This document shows positions 1-7,260 of a stretch of DNA of 64,000 bases, one piece after another. Position 1 is the stretch's first letter. The number at the start of each line of letters is the position of its first letter. Source of the stretch: Alphaproteobacteria bacterium (lineage in GTDB: Bacteria; Pseudomonadota; Alphaproteobacteria; Micavibrionales; UBA2020); the NCBI GenBank assembly GCA_025934695.1, contig JAICWS010000001.1:959301-1023300 (forward strand), written 5' to 3'. The position numbers were made by a program, and so were the translations under genes. Under the pieces are notes generated by a model. It did no database searches. It was not told the DNA's origin and saw only the letters and a program-made list of their open reading frames with translations.

Positions 1-244
1 TCGTCTGTTCCGGCGAAAAAACCTCGCGCATGCTGCGCGATATCGAATCCGGCGTGACCGGATGCACCGCGGGAAGAATTTCGTCGCATATATGCGATAC
101 GCGGCGCGTCAGGGTTTGCTGCAGTTCGAGGTACAGCCGGTGATGAATGCTTGAGTAGGTATAAAGGCAGAAACTGAGGGAAGCGCCGATCACGAGGGCG
201 GAGTACCATAAAATCAACCGCACGTGGAGCGAGCGCAAGTTCAT
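1..244 (-). CDS. Sensor histidine kinase, N-terminal part (cut by window edge)
   Basis: This is the first ~81 codons of a gene running off the left edge. Its ATG overlaps the stop of the upstream response regulator (ATGA), the usual coupling in kinase/regulator operons. The product opens with a basic stretch and one membrane segment (residues ~9-27: LILWYSALVIGASLSFCLY), then enters a periplasmic-looking region. The kinase core lies outside the window, so the histidine kinase call rests on the single-TM start and the OmpR-type partner. Confidence 0.75.
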   Translation of the reverse strand, partial: MNLRSLHVRLILWYSALVIGASLSFCLYTYSSIHHRLYLELQQTLTRRVSHICDEILPAVHPVTPDSISRSMREVFSPEQT

Positions 245-921
245 GACCGCTCCTCGTCGCCGAAAATATATCCCGCACCGCGCACGGTATGAATGAGTTT
301 TTTTTCGTGGCTGTCGTCGATCTTGGTGCGCAGCTGACGGATGTAGACGTCGACGATGTTCGTCAGGCTTTCAAAACTCTGATCCCAGACATGTTCCATG
401 ATCATCGCACGCGACAGGATGCGCCCGGCATTGAGCGCAAGATACTCCAGGAGCGCGTATTCCTTGGCGCTGAGGTCGATGCGCTTGTCGGCGCGTTTTA
501 CTTTGTGGGTGAGCCGATTCAGTTCGAAGTCGGCGACGCTGATGACCTCTGTCTGGACCGCAGGTCGGCGGCGCAGCAGCGCCTTCACGCGGACCAGCAG
601 CTCGGCGAAGGAAAACGGCTTGGTCAGGTAATCATCGGCACCCGATTCGAAGTGCGTCACCTTGTCCTGCACCGAATCCTTGGCCGTCAGCATCAGGATC
701 GGAACTTCCTTGTTGCGCGACCGGATGCGCTGCAATACCTGAGTCCCGTCGAGAACTGGCAGCAGGATATCGAGAATGATCAGATCGTAGTCACAATTTG
801 CCGCCATTTCGAGGGCATCTGCGCCGTCTTTCGCGACATCGATCGCGAGCCCTTCCGCCTTCAAGTTTCGCGACAGGGTGTCCGACAGCTTTTCCTCGTC
901 TTCAGCGAGAAGAATACGCAT
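241..921 (-). CDS. OmpR/PhoB-family response regulator
   Basis: A 226-aa two-domain regulator that turns phosphorylation by the downstream kinase into promoter binding. Residues 1-118 form a receiver with acidic residues near 8-9, phospho-acceptor Asp51 (LIILDILLP) and Lys101 (LTKPF). Residues ~128-222 form the winged-helix DNA-binding domain, ending in the typical VDVYIRQLRTKI and VRGAGY segments. The gene overlaps its kinase by 4 nt. The inducing signal cannot be read from the sequence. Domain order, length and motifs all fit the family. Confidence 0.95.
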   Translation of the reverse strand: MRILLAEDEEKLSDTLSRNLKAEGLAIDVAKDGADALEMAANCDYDLIILDILLPVLDGTQVLQRIRSRNKEVPILMLTAKDSVQDKVTHFESGADDYLTKPFSFAELLVRVKALLRRRPAVQTEVISVADFELNRLTHKVKRADKRIDLSAKEYALLEYLALNAGRILSRAMIMEHVWDQSFESLTNIVDVYIRQLRTKIDDSHEKKLIHTVRGAGYIFGDEERS

Positions 922-1116
922 GGCCCGCGGCTGATCCCCCTAAATGAATTCTGTCGGCTGAAGCGCCTTCCGTCCGCGCGTGCGGACAGTTCAAATACCG
1001 ATATATTTCATTTTAACGCCGGATCATGAGGCGGACATGAATCCAGCATTAAAATTCACTCATTTTGGGGATCGCCGCAGAGTTTTGGAAAATCGGGCAG
1101 CCTCCGCCTGGGGCGA

Positions 1117-1377
1117 CTAGGGGGCGGAAGGACTATAAGCGCGGCGGCATGCCAGAGACTGGATGCGCATAACATGGAAGTCGCCCATCATGAAGAACAA
1201 TTCCTGGCAAAAACCGGCGGGCGCATAGATGCTGCAAGCTTGCAGCTCATCCGCCGCCGCCTGCATTTGAGTCTGCGTATAGACGGGAACAGGGGGGCAG
1301 GCGAGCTGGCTAAAATTTGCCGGCGCGCAGGATGTCAAGCAGGCGAGAATTATCAGGGCGGTGATTGCTGATTTCAT
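1117..1377 (-). CDS. Rz1-like outer-membrane spanin lipoprotein
   Basis: An 86-aa lipoprotein with a short signal peptide ending in the lipobox LTSC (Cys17), followed by a Pro-rich stretch (LACPPVPVYTQTQ) typical of o-spanins. Its start lies inside the preceding i-spanin gene in another frame (68-nt overlap), the classical Rz/Rz1 arrangement. In phage lysis the o-spanin and i-spanin span the periplasm and fuse inner and outer membranes after the endolysin has acted. It closes the lysis cassette and lies about 200 bp from the chromosomal response regulator, so it marks the left edge of the phage module. Confidence 0.8.
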   Translation of the reverse strand: MKSAITALIILACLTSCAPANFSQLACPPVPVYTQTQMQAAADELQACSIYAPAGFCQELFFMMGDFHVMRIQSLACRRAYSPSAP

Positions 1378-1561
1378 CGTACTGCTCCTTCACATGGACG
1401 GCGGTAGAGATTTCCTTGGATGTCTCGATGCGAATGGCATGCAGCGACCCACGGTGGTAAAGCCATGCCGCCACGATCAGGGCGGCGGCCACCGTCAGCC
1501 CGGCTCGCACAAGTTTTGGATTTTCCATGGCCCATTTGAGAAGGGCTGCGACGAATGTCAT
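1310..1561 (-). CDS. Rz-like inner-membrane spanin
   Basis: An 83-aa protein with one N-terminal membrane segment (residues ~18-36, AGLTVAAALIVAAWLY) and a charged, probably helical periplasmic tail ending in RPDNSRLLDILRAGKF, an ending common in short alphaproteobacterial Rz proteins. The gene starts 2 nt after the endolysin stop and contains the start of the o-spanin gene. Role: i-spanin partner in the last lysis step. The identification rests on topology, gene overlap and position. Confidence 0.75.
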   Translation of the reverse strand: MTFVAALLKWAMENPKLVRAGLTVAAALIVAAWLYHRGSLHAIRIETSKEISTAVHVKEQYDEISNHRPDNSRLLDILRAGKF

Positions 1562-1562
1562 G

Positions 1563-2090
1563 TCAGGTTCCTCCTATAAGATTCCGAGCGCATTTTTCCA
1601 ATGCTTCGCATCGTGCCGTCCAACCGGCGCCAAAGACATCCCACGTCGGCAATTCTTCCAGAAAGGCCAGGCGCAGGTTCACGATGTGGGAAACAACGGC
1701 TTCCATGTCGCAAGCGCCGGCGGCGACAATGGTATTCGGCCCTGGAATGCCATCGGCAGGCACCTCAAGGGCGGACTGCAGGAACATGACCGCGCGATGA
1801 ATCCCGCTGTTGACGGCAGTGTCGAAAACAACAAGCGCAAGAGGCGCCGTCAGATTTTCGCATCGGCAGGGATCCCAATATTTTACGCGATATATCTCGC
1901 CTGCTTCCTCAGCCGACAGATCTTTGACCTCGTTTTTTGTTACCTCTTCGCCTCGCCAGGCTGAGAGCGTTTCCCGCGTGATGCCCATGTGGGTGGCGCC
2001 GCCGGGGTCCGACGGGTTTTCGGCATATCCGCCTTCGAATCGCAACACGAACGACAAGCAAAATTGAAAGTCAGCGCTGTTTGGACTCAT
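1563..2090 (-). CDS. Phage endolysin, glycoside hydrolase 108-like muramidase
   Basis: A 175-aa protein with the GH108 N-terminal signature FVLRFEGGYAENPSDPGGAT. The Glu of EGGY is the expected catalytic residue of this N-acetylmuramidase family. The region after about residue 95 (VPADGIPGPNT) matches the C-terminal peptidoglycan-binding type domain often paired with it. No signal peptide is visible, so release probably depends on a holin. It lies between the holin candidate and the spanins in a compact minus-strand lysis cassette. Confidence 0.9.
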   Translation of the reverse strand: MSPNSADFQFCLSFVLRFEGGYAENPSDPGGATHMGITRETLSAWRGEEVTKNEVKDLSAEEAGEIYRVKYWDPCRCENLTAPLALVVFDTAVNSGIHRAVMFLQSALEVPADGIPGPNTIVAAGACDMEAVVSHIVNLRLAFLEELPTWDVFGAGWTARCEALEKCARNLIGGT

Positions 2091-2229
2091 CGCCTGAACC
2101 TCCAGATCTGCCGAGGACCAAGGATATCCTCTGAAGACAATCGCGCAGCGCGGCGGTTGCGTAGCAGTGGCTGACCACTGCCCGATTTACCGGATTAAGC
2201 GCCGCCAGCCGTTTCATGAGTTCAGCCAT
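2071..2229 (-). CDS. Small hypothetical lysis-cassette protein (52 aa)
   Basis: A 52-aa reading frame wedged between the holin candidate and the endolysin. Its ATG overlaps the end of the upstream gene by 8 nt and its stop overlaps the endolysin start by 20 nt. It begins MAELMKRLAALNPVNRAV and has no membrane segment. The tight overlaps on both sides are the main argument that it is translated. No family is recognised. Confidence 0.4.
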   Translation of the reverse strand: MAELMKRLAALNPVNRAVVSHCYATAALRDCLQRISLVLGRSGGSGDESKQR

Positions 2230-2488
2230 CGAGCTTCTCCTTGAGCGCCGCTATTGTCGCAATGCCGTCTCGATACAGTGCAAAAAAGGATAACAAATAG
2301 GCATTCAACAAGACGGACAGCGCCAGCGCGAGGATCAGGGATATCATCGCAGCGCCGCATCCGAATAATCCGCCAAACCCGCCGGCAACCGCATGCTCGA
2401 TATCGTGGCCGAGCGGTTGGGGCGCCGGTTGCAGATAGAATCCCTGAGCGGATTCCGCCCCTCCAACATCAGGAATATCCTCCGCCAT
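2222..2488 (-). CDS. Small membrane protein, holin candidate
   Basis: An 88-aa protein starting at MAEDIPDVGG. This start is preferred over an upstream in-frame ATG because its ATG overlaps the stop of the preceding small gene (TGATG). It has a soluble N-terminal half, a Gly-rich stretch, and one hydrophobic segment (residues ~50-70, MISLILALALSVLLNAYLL) followed by a short charged tail. Its place immediately before the endolysin suggests a holin or pinholin role. One membrane segment alone is weak proof, so the function is inferred from position. Confidence 0.6.
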   Translation of the reverse strand: MAEDIPDVGGAESAQGFYLQPAPQPLGHDIEHAVAGGFGGLFGCGAAMISLILALALSVLLNAYLLSFFALYRDGIATIAALKEKLDG

Positions 2489-2661
2489 CAGGACCCCGCC
2501 GGTTTTGAAAACGTCTGTGTCAACGGGTCGTAAATGTCTCCTATACCGCAGCTGTCGCTTTGAACAAGCGTACAGCCGGTTGGCGGCGCATAGGGAGACA
2601 CGCCATCCCATGCGCAGACATTAATGACGACATTGTTTTGAAGAATCGCATATTGTGACAT
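2488..2661 (-). CDS. Small tail-fibre-associated phage protein (57 aa)
   Basis: Starts 10 nt after the tail-fibre stop with a good ribosome site (GGAGG) and overlaps the next gene. The 57-aa product (MSQYAILQNNVVINVCAWDG...) has the pattern 'variable NVxVWDG ... PPxG ... IGxxYD' seen in short proteins downstream of phage tail fibres. That resemblance is from memory of the pattern. It may act in fibre assembly or attachment. Confidence 0.6.
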   Translation of the reverse strand: MSQYAILQNNVVINVCAWDGVSPYAPPTGCTLVQSDSCGIGDIYDPLTQTFSKPAGS

Positions 2662-2670
2662 GAGACCTCC

Positions 2671-5016
2671 TTAAATCACGATGACAACGACTTTTCCGTC
2701 ACCGCCTTTGCCGGAGGTCTTGCCGTTCATAGCGCCCCCTCCGCCACCACTAGGCTGAGAGCCGTCAAGACCATTATTGGAAACATTTCCACCTTGGCCG
2801 CCATTGCCCCCGGCTTTAGAGGAGCCGCCCATTCCTCGCGTTCCGGTACTCGTCGCTCCACCACCCCCTCCTCCCCCGAAATTAGAGTTACCTCCTCCGC
2901 CACCAGCCGCGGAGCCCACAGATGATGCGCCGCCCCCAGCGCCACCAGTATTCGAATTACCTCCCGCAGCTCCATTACTGCCAGGAGCGCCGCCTCCACC
3001 GTCCCGGTCAGCATTAATACCGAGATTTTGTGTGCCAACGGCTGTATTTCCGCCTAGGGGTCCCCCTCCGGCCGAACCGGTTTGAGAGGAAGTAACTCCA
3101 ATCGCGCCAACAGAATTTGTACCTCCGCCAGACCCTCCACCCGCATTTGTAGTTGCCTGCAGACCAGGACCGCCTCCGTACGCCGTTAGCCAAGAACCGA
3201 ACAGGCTATTACCGCCGACATTGCCGTTTGTTGAAGTTCCGAAAATTGCCACGCCACCCGCACCTACGGTAACTATTTCCGTAACGCCAAATGATGCAAG
3301 AAGAAACCAGCCTTCGGCATAAGCTCCACCTCCGCCTCCTGCGCCACTGATGGAAGTGTTTACAGACGAAGCTCCCGACCCGCCCGCCCCCCATGCCTGT
3401 ACATATGCCCAAGTGCCAGAAGATGGCTTGGTCCAGGTCCCCGATGCCGTGAATGTCTGGATGTCGATGGCGCCGCCCGCAGCGGCCGCCCACACCGGGT
3501 TTGCGCCCGCACCCTGCGTTTTCAGGAAATTCCCCGAGGCGCCGGCTCCCAGGCGCGCCCAGCCGCCTGAATCCCGATACAGGATGTCTCCCTGCGCAGC
3601 AGAACCGATGAAGTCAAGCACTTGAGACAGCGTGCACTCCTCCAGGCTTCCGGCACCGGCTGTTTTGCGCCCCATGACACGCGAGGTCGCTGACACATTC
3701 TGAATCTTGGAATAGCTTACGACCTGCGGCTGAATCGTGGCGGCCGCGCCAGTCGTCACCACATCGCCGGTCTGCGCGGGAGGATAGACCGGATTCATCA
3801 ATTCCCATCGCGTGTTCGCGGCGTTGTACTCGAGAAGCGCCGGATGAAGCGATTTGACATCACCAGCAACGAGCGCGGCGCCCCCCGTCTTTGTAATCAT
3901 ATGCGGCGTCAAACCATCCGGAGAAAAAGTCGGCGTCGACGTGGCGTTGTCGGCGGCGGGAATGATGATGCAGACGGTCTTATCCACCAATGTCAGGTTA
4001 GGCGAATAGCTGCCGGTAATCGCATCCGACGTGCCTCCCGCGGCGGAAATCGGCACCGTTCCCGCCGGACCCGTCGGGCCGGTAGCTCCAGTATCGCCCT
4101 TGTCGCCTGCCTGAAAGAACTCGACCGTCAGGCTATCGCCATTCGACAGCAGGCCGCCGCTGCCGACGTAGCTAAGGTTCACCGTATTCCACGAACCGTG
4201 ATCCGTATTGGAACCGGTCACGTTGAACAAAGCGAATACTGTGGGATCAGACTGCTTGAAAATCCTAATCCTGCCTTTGTTTAAACTGCTCTGGTCGTCC
4301 CAGGTCGCAATGTCCGATGCAACGGGTTGGGCATTTCCGGTCGTTTCGGAAATGTAGAGTTTCGTGGCCGATGAGAGCGTTGCATTGTCGAAAGCGATGT
4401 TTCCCGCTCCGGGGTCGGCGGCGATGGTCGAGGTGGAATAGGTATATTTATAGCCCGCCGCTGCCACCGCGATGGCGGCGCTGGCCGCAGCGTTGGTCGC
4501 GTAGGTTTGCGCGCTGGCGATCTGCGTGGTGGTCGGCCCCGGCTCGATCGCCGTTCCGTCGCTGCTATAGACGAGGGCCGCGTTGGCCGATGGATCAGCC
4601 AGCTTGGGCGCCGGGACCATCGACGACACGAGCAGCCCCGGACGCCGGTCCACGCGTTCGTTGAGCTGCTGAATTTCCATGGTGATATAGTCAAGCTTCT
4701 GCTCCAGTGCCGCGGAAGAAAAGACGCCGCCGTCCGGCAAGCTCAAGCCCTGGACCTTCGCGACATGGCGCGTAATGGTGATGGTCATGCCCGAAGCAGG
4801 CGCCGCGGTGCAGGTGACGCTGCCGCCCGCGGGGTTGCCGGCGCCGGCAACGCTATAATCCGTCCCCAGCGCCAGCGCCGTCTCGCTCCCGTCGGCGTTG
4901 CGCCGCGTGACAGTCAAATCGCCATTGGACAGGAAGTAAAAGCCGACAGTAAAAGTCGTTGTCGAACCGTCTCCGCTATAAGGCCCGCTCTTGGCCGTTT
5001 CGGATGCTATCGTCAT
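2671..5016 (-). CDS. Phage tail fibre with collagen-like and polyglycine tip
   Basis: A 781-aa receptor-binding protein. Residues 1-130 form a T7-fibre-like attachment domain (YSGDGSTTTFTVGFYFLSNG ... LDYITMEIQQLNERVDRRPG). Around residue ~300 a short collagen-like stretch (GDKGDTGATGPTGPAG) precedes a central beta-rich region. From about residue 535 the protein is dominated by Gly-rich runs (GAGGGGGAYAEG, GGGGGNSNFGGGGGGGAT) to the C-terminus. Such tips can fold as packed polyglycine II helices that contact the host surface. The ribosome site is GGAGGAGGAAGCG. One promoter-like element lies 45-75 nt upstream. Confidence 0.85.
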   Translation of the reverse strand: MTIASETAKSGPYSGDGSTTTFTVGFYFLSNGDLTVTRRNADGSETALALGTDYSVAGAGNPAGGSVTCTAAPASGMTITITRHVAKVQGLSLPDGGVFSSAALEQKLDYITMEIQQLNERVDRRPGLLVSSMVPAPKLADPSANAALVYSSDGTAIEPGPTTTQIASAQTYATNAAASAAIAVAAAGYKYTYSTSTIAADPGAGNIAFDNATLSSATKLYISETTGNAQPVASDIATWDDQSSLNKGRIRIFKQSDPTVFALFNVTGSNTDHGSWNTVNLSYVGSGGLLSNGDSLTVEFFQAGDKGDTGATGPTGPAGTVPISAAGGTSDAITGSYSPNLTLVDKTVCIIIPAADNATSTPTFSPDGLTPHMITKTGGAALVAGDVKSLHPALLEYNAANTRWELMNPVYPPAQTGDVVTTGAAATIQPQVVSYSKIQNVSATSRVMGRKTAGAGSLEECTLSQVLDFIGSAAQGDILYRDSGGWARLGAGASGNFLKTQGAGANPVWAAAAGGAIDIQTFTASGTWTKPSSGTWAYVQAWGAGGSGASSVNTSISGAGGGGGAYAEGWFLLASFGVTEIVTVGAGGVAIFGTSTNGNVGGNSLFGSWLTAYGGGPGLQATTNAGGGSGGGTNSVGAIGVTSSQTGSAGGGPLGGNTAVGTQNLGINADRDGGGGAPGSNGAAGGNSNTGGAGGGASSVGSAAGGGGGNSNFGGGGGGGATSTGTRGMGGSSKAGGNGGQGGNVSNNGLDGSQPSGGGGGAMNGKTSGKGGDGKVVVIVI

Positions 5017-5059
5017 CGCTTCCTCCTCCAGATTCGCGCGTGCGCGTCACGCCGCCCAT

Positions 5060-5281
5060 TCAAGGGTCGCATAAAAACGGATTGTCGCAAGCCGGACGCC
5101 TGGAACAATCATCGATAACCGCCCGCCCGTGGGCCACCATGCCGACGGTGCGGGTTTGCGCGGCGACCGACAGCTGCTGTTGATGATATTGTGGCGGGTC
5201 ATTGGGCGGGAACACCGAAACGATGCGCGCCTCGCCCAGTTTCTGCAGCGCACGATTGGCGATATCGACGTCGGACGACAT
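5060..5281 (-). CDS. Short protein resembling a tail tubular protein N-terminus
   Basis: A 73-aa protein beginning MSSDVDIANRALQKLGEARI, which resembles the start of podovirus tail tubular (gp11-like) proteins, normally about 190 aa. After residue ~25 the resemblance is lost and the end is Cys/Pro-rich. An overlapping frame stays open to 5047, so a frameshifted or truncated remnant is likely. The ribosome site is AAGAGG. If truly truncated, this module cannot build a complete tail alone. Confidence 0.45.
   Translation of the reverse strand: MSSDVDIANRALQKLGEARIVSVFPPNDPPQYHQQQLSVAAQTRTVGMVAHGRAVIDDCSRRPACDNPFLCDP
5061..5090 (-). promoter_or_regulatory. Phage promoter-like element, copy A
   Basis: First of four related sites in the phage module. 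Read on the minus strand the core is GCGACAATCCGTTTTTATGC followed by GACCCTTGA. Over 29 bp it aligns without gaps with copy D at 17246-17275. It lies just upstream of the tail fibre. Its 3' part overlaps the end of the short gene at 5060-5281. Confidence 0.55.
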
Positions 5282-5307
5282 GGGACCTCTTCTTGCTTTT
5301 GGGAAAA

Positions 5308-5332
5308 CCTCTCCCGCCGGCGGCGGGAGAGG
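5308..5332 (-). terminator. Hairpin with short T-run behind gene 5339-5548
   Basis: An 11-bp perfect stem (CCTCTCCCGCC / GGCGGGAGAGG, 3-nt loop). On the minus strand it is followed by TTTT. It may be a weak terminator or processing site. Confidence 0.5.
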
Positions 5333-5338
5333 ATAGGC

Positions 5339-5548
5339 TCAGCCCGTCAAATTCGCGCTTTCCATGACCGCTTTCGCGATCTTGTCCAGCGCCTCGAGGA
5401 TTTCCTGTTTCGACGTGACTTTCGATTTGTCGATGTGCAGCTCGATGCCCTGCGTCATCGTAGCGCCGGAATTGTCGGTCTCGGTCACGCCGACGGTCGA
5501 ATAGTCCATGCTGGCGTTGCGGTCCTGCAGGTAACTGATGGTGGTCAT
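5339..5548 (-). CDS. Hypothetical phage protein (69 aa)
   Basis: A small acidic protein, MTTISYLQDRNASMDYSTVG..., with a strong ribosome site (GGAGGATCGCGA). The C-terminal half is predicted helical (SKQEILEALDKIAKAVMES). It lies in the capsid-tail block with a hairpin on each side. No family is recognised. A minor virion or assembly role is inferred from position only. Confidence 0.6.
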   Translation of the reverse strand: MTTISYLQDRNASMDYSTVGVTETDNSGATMTQGIELHIDKSKVTSKQEILEALDKIAKAVMESANLTG

Positions 5549-5574
5549 TCGCGATCCTCCGTTGAGAAAATGAC

Positions 5575-5599
5575 GGGCGAGGCGTTTTAAGCCTCGCCC
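5575..5599 (-). terminator. Intergenic hairpin between decoration-like gene and 69-aa gene
   Basis: A 9-bp stem GGGCGAGGC / GCCTCGCCC with a 7-nt loop in the 63-nt gap between two phage genes. The T-run on the minus strand is short and distant, so this could be a leaky terminator or an mRNA stabiliser. Confidence 0.4.
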
Positions 5600-5611
5600 G
5601 CCAAGCGGGGG

Positions 5612-6052
5612 TTAAAGGGAAGCAACGATCATGTCGACGGTGGCAGTGCCGCTGGACGGCAGGCCGGCGGTGCCGATGGTGGCCAGGATTTCCTCCTCCG
5701 CCGCGAGCGGCACCATGGCGCCGCCCGTGACGTTGGCCGTGGCGATCATGAACACTTCTGGAGTGTTCGTGCTCGTCTTGGCCGCAGCCGCGCGGTACTT
5801 GCCGGTCGTGCCGGAAGTGCCGAGCGCCAGCGTCGCGGTCGAGGTGCTGGTATCGACGTTCAGGATGCCCATGATCGGCACGCAGCCTTTCGGCAGCTTC
5901 ATGAGCTTGATGGTGTCGCCGGAACTCTGCGACGCGAAGGTGACGACAGCGCGGTAGACCTGGAGCTTTGAGCCATAGGCATTGTCCGCCATCGGCAGCT
6001 GCGCCGGAGTCTGGTTGTAACCGCTGTAGGGGGTTGCAAAAGTGGTTGTCAT
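5612..6052 (-). CDS. Capsid-adjacent structural protein (decoration or head protein)
   Basis: A 146-aa, Ala/Thr/Ser-rich, beta-type protein (MTTTFATPYSGYNQTPAQLP..., then GSKLQVYRAVV and KYRAAAA). Proteins of this size and composition commonly follow the major capsid gene in podoviruses and siphoviruses and are found in virions. The ribosome site is AAAGGAGAAAGAAC. It lies 27 nt behind the capsid gene and so is co-transcribed. The exact role (decoration or head completion) is not determined. Confidence 0.6.
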   Translation of the reverse strand: MTTTFATPYSGYNQTPAQLPMADNAYGSKLQVYRAVVTFASQSSGDTIKLMKLPKGCVPIMGILNVDTSTSTATLALGTSGTTGKYRAAAAKTSTNTPEVFMIATANVTGGAMVPLAAEEEILATIGTAGLPSSGTATVDMIVASL

Positions 6053-6079
6053 GTTCTTTCTCCTTTACAGGGTTACGGG

Positions 6080-6994
6080 TTAGACGCAGTCGATGCGGAC
6101 AACGCCGCCTTCCTGCAGGCGCGTCGGGCCGCCTTCCGCCCAGGCGTACATCTGGATCGCGTTGGAAAGGTCTTTTCTCTCCGCCACGTCCGTCTGCGGC
6201 GCCTGCCAGTTGCCCCAGTAAACCGACATTGCGTCGAACAGGCCCACATAGCGCGTCCCGCCGGAAACGTTGGCGGCGCTCGCATTGGGGTAGTTGGCGG
6301 TGTCGGTATATTCCATGGGGACAAACGAGATCCCGAGATAGGACGTCAGCTTGCCGTCGACGAGCACGGCCTTGTCGTTATAATCCTTCGACCGGATCTC
6401 GATCTGGTTGAGCAGGAATTCCTCGTCGTCGGAGTTGATGGGGCAGACGAGCTTCGCGTTCTCGAGGTCCACGCCGTTGGAGCGCAGGATCTTCTTGGCG
6501 CGAATGAGCTTTGCCACCGTCAGGCCCGTATTCGCCGCAGCCTTGTAGTTCGGCGCCACGATATTGGACGACGGGAAGCTGACCGTCGAACCCGCGTTCT
6601 TGCCGGTCGTCGCGGTCGCGAACAGCGAAGACAGCAGCAGGTCGTCGCGCAGACGCGCCATGGCCTTGCCCTGGCTCTGGGCATACTCGGCCTGCAGCTT
6701 GCCGCCCGAGAAGACGCGGGAAACATCCTGCTTGGCGATGTAGAAGGCATGGTCGAAGTAGTTGGGATAGACCCAGCGGCGTGTGACGGACGCGTTGTTG
6801 ACCGGCGTCGGCGCCAGGCGACCGGGGTTCAGGTTAGCCTGCGTCGGGCCGACGAAGTCGGCGGGCGCGGCGCCCTCGCCCTGGTGGTTGTTGGACTGGA
6901 CCAGCGGCGCAAGCTTTCCGCCCACGAACTGGTAAGCCAGCTGCACATCCGCATTGTATTGCAGGATGTAATGCTGAGGAATGTTAAGCGACAT
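6080..6994 (-). CDS. Major capsid protein
   Basis: A 304-aa protein starting at MSLNIPQHYILQY. An in-frame start 48 codons upstream is rejected because GGAGG sits 8 nt before this ATG. Features typical of podovirus-type capsid proteins are the N-terminal region with QYNADVQLAYQFVGGKLAP and a central helix-rich domain. A late segment of the type 'LFDAMSVYWGNWQAPQTDV' is followed by a 'YAWAEG' block. It should form the HK97-fold shell around the scaffold encoded at 10520-11419. It is separated from that scaffold by about 3.5 kb of unrelated genes, which is unusual. Confidence 0.8.
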   Translation of the reverse strand: MSLNIPQHYILQYNADVQLAYQFVGGKLAPLVQSNNHQGEGAAPADFVGPTQANLNPGRLAPTPVNNASVTRRWVYPNYFDHAFYIAKQDVSRVFSGGKLQAEYAQSQGKAMARLRDDLLLSSLFATATTGKNAGSTVSFPSSNIVAPNYKAAANTGLTVAKLIRAKKILRSNGVDLENAKLVCPINSDDEEFLLNQIEIRSKDYNDKAVLVDGKLTSYLGISFVPMEYTDTANYPNASAANVSGGTRYVGLFDAMSVYWGNWQAPQTDVAERKDLSNAIQMYAWAEGGPTRLQEGGVVRIDCV

Positions 6995-7155
6995 TTGTAG
7001 CCTCCGGAAAAGGTTGAACGGACTTTCAGGGAGGCTTGACCCGACACCGCAGGGGCCTTGGGAAAGGGCTGGCAGAGCGGCCGGGGGCTCCTTCTTAAGG
7101 GGCTTGACCCGGCGGACGGCGACTCCGTCCTGCACCACTGCGCTTTTCCAGCAGT

Positions 7156-7180
7156 ATTACACCGCAAGAAATTGTCGCAA
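7156..7180 (-). promoter_or_regulatory. Phage promoter-like element, copy B
   Basis: Minus-strand core CTTGCGACAATTTCTTGCGG then TGTAATAC, aligned with copies A, C and D at GCGACAAT and the following T-rich segment. It lies about 160 nt upstream of the capsid gene, in the gap to the divergent ABC transporter. It is the most diverged of the four copies. Confidence 0.5.
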
Positions 7181-7260
7181 GCGCGGGCGCATTTGAGCTT
7201 CCGCGAACGCGGGAAAACGACTATGATCGCGTCAATCTGTTTTTAAACCGTGGAACGCCT

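Noticed and set aside
2777-3085. Pro-rich plus-strand frame opposite the tail-fibre tip
   Set aside because: Poly-Pro is simply the complement of the Gly codons of the fibre.
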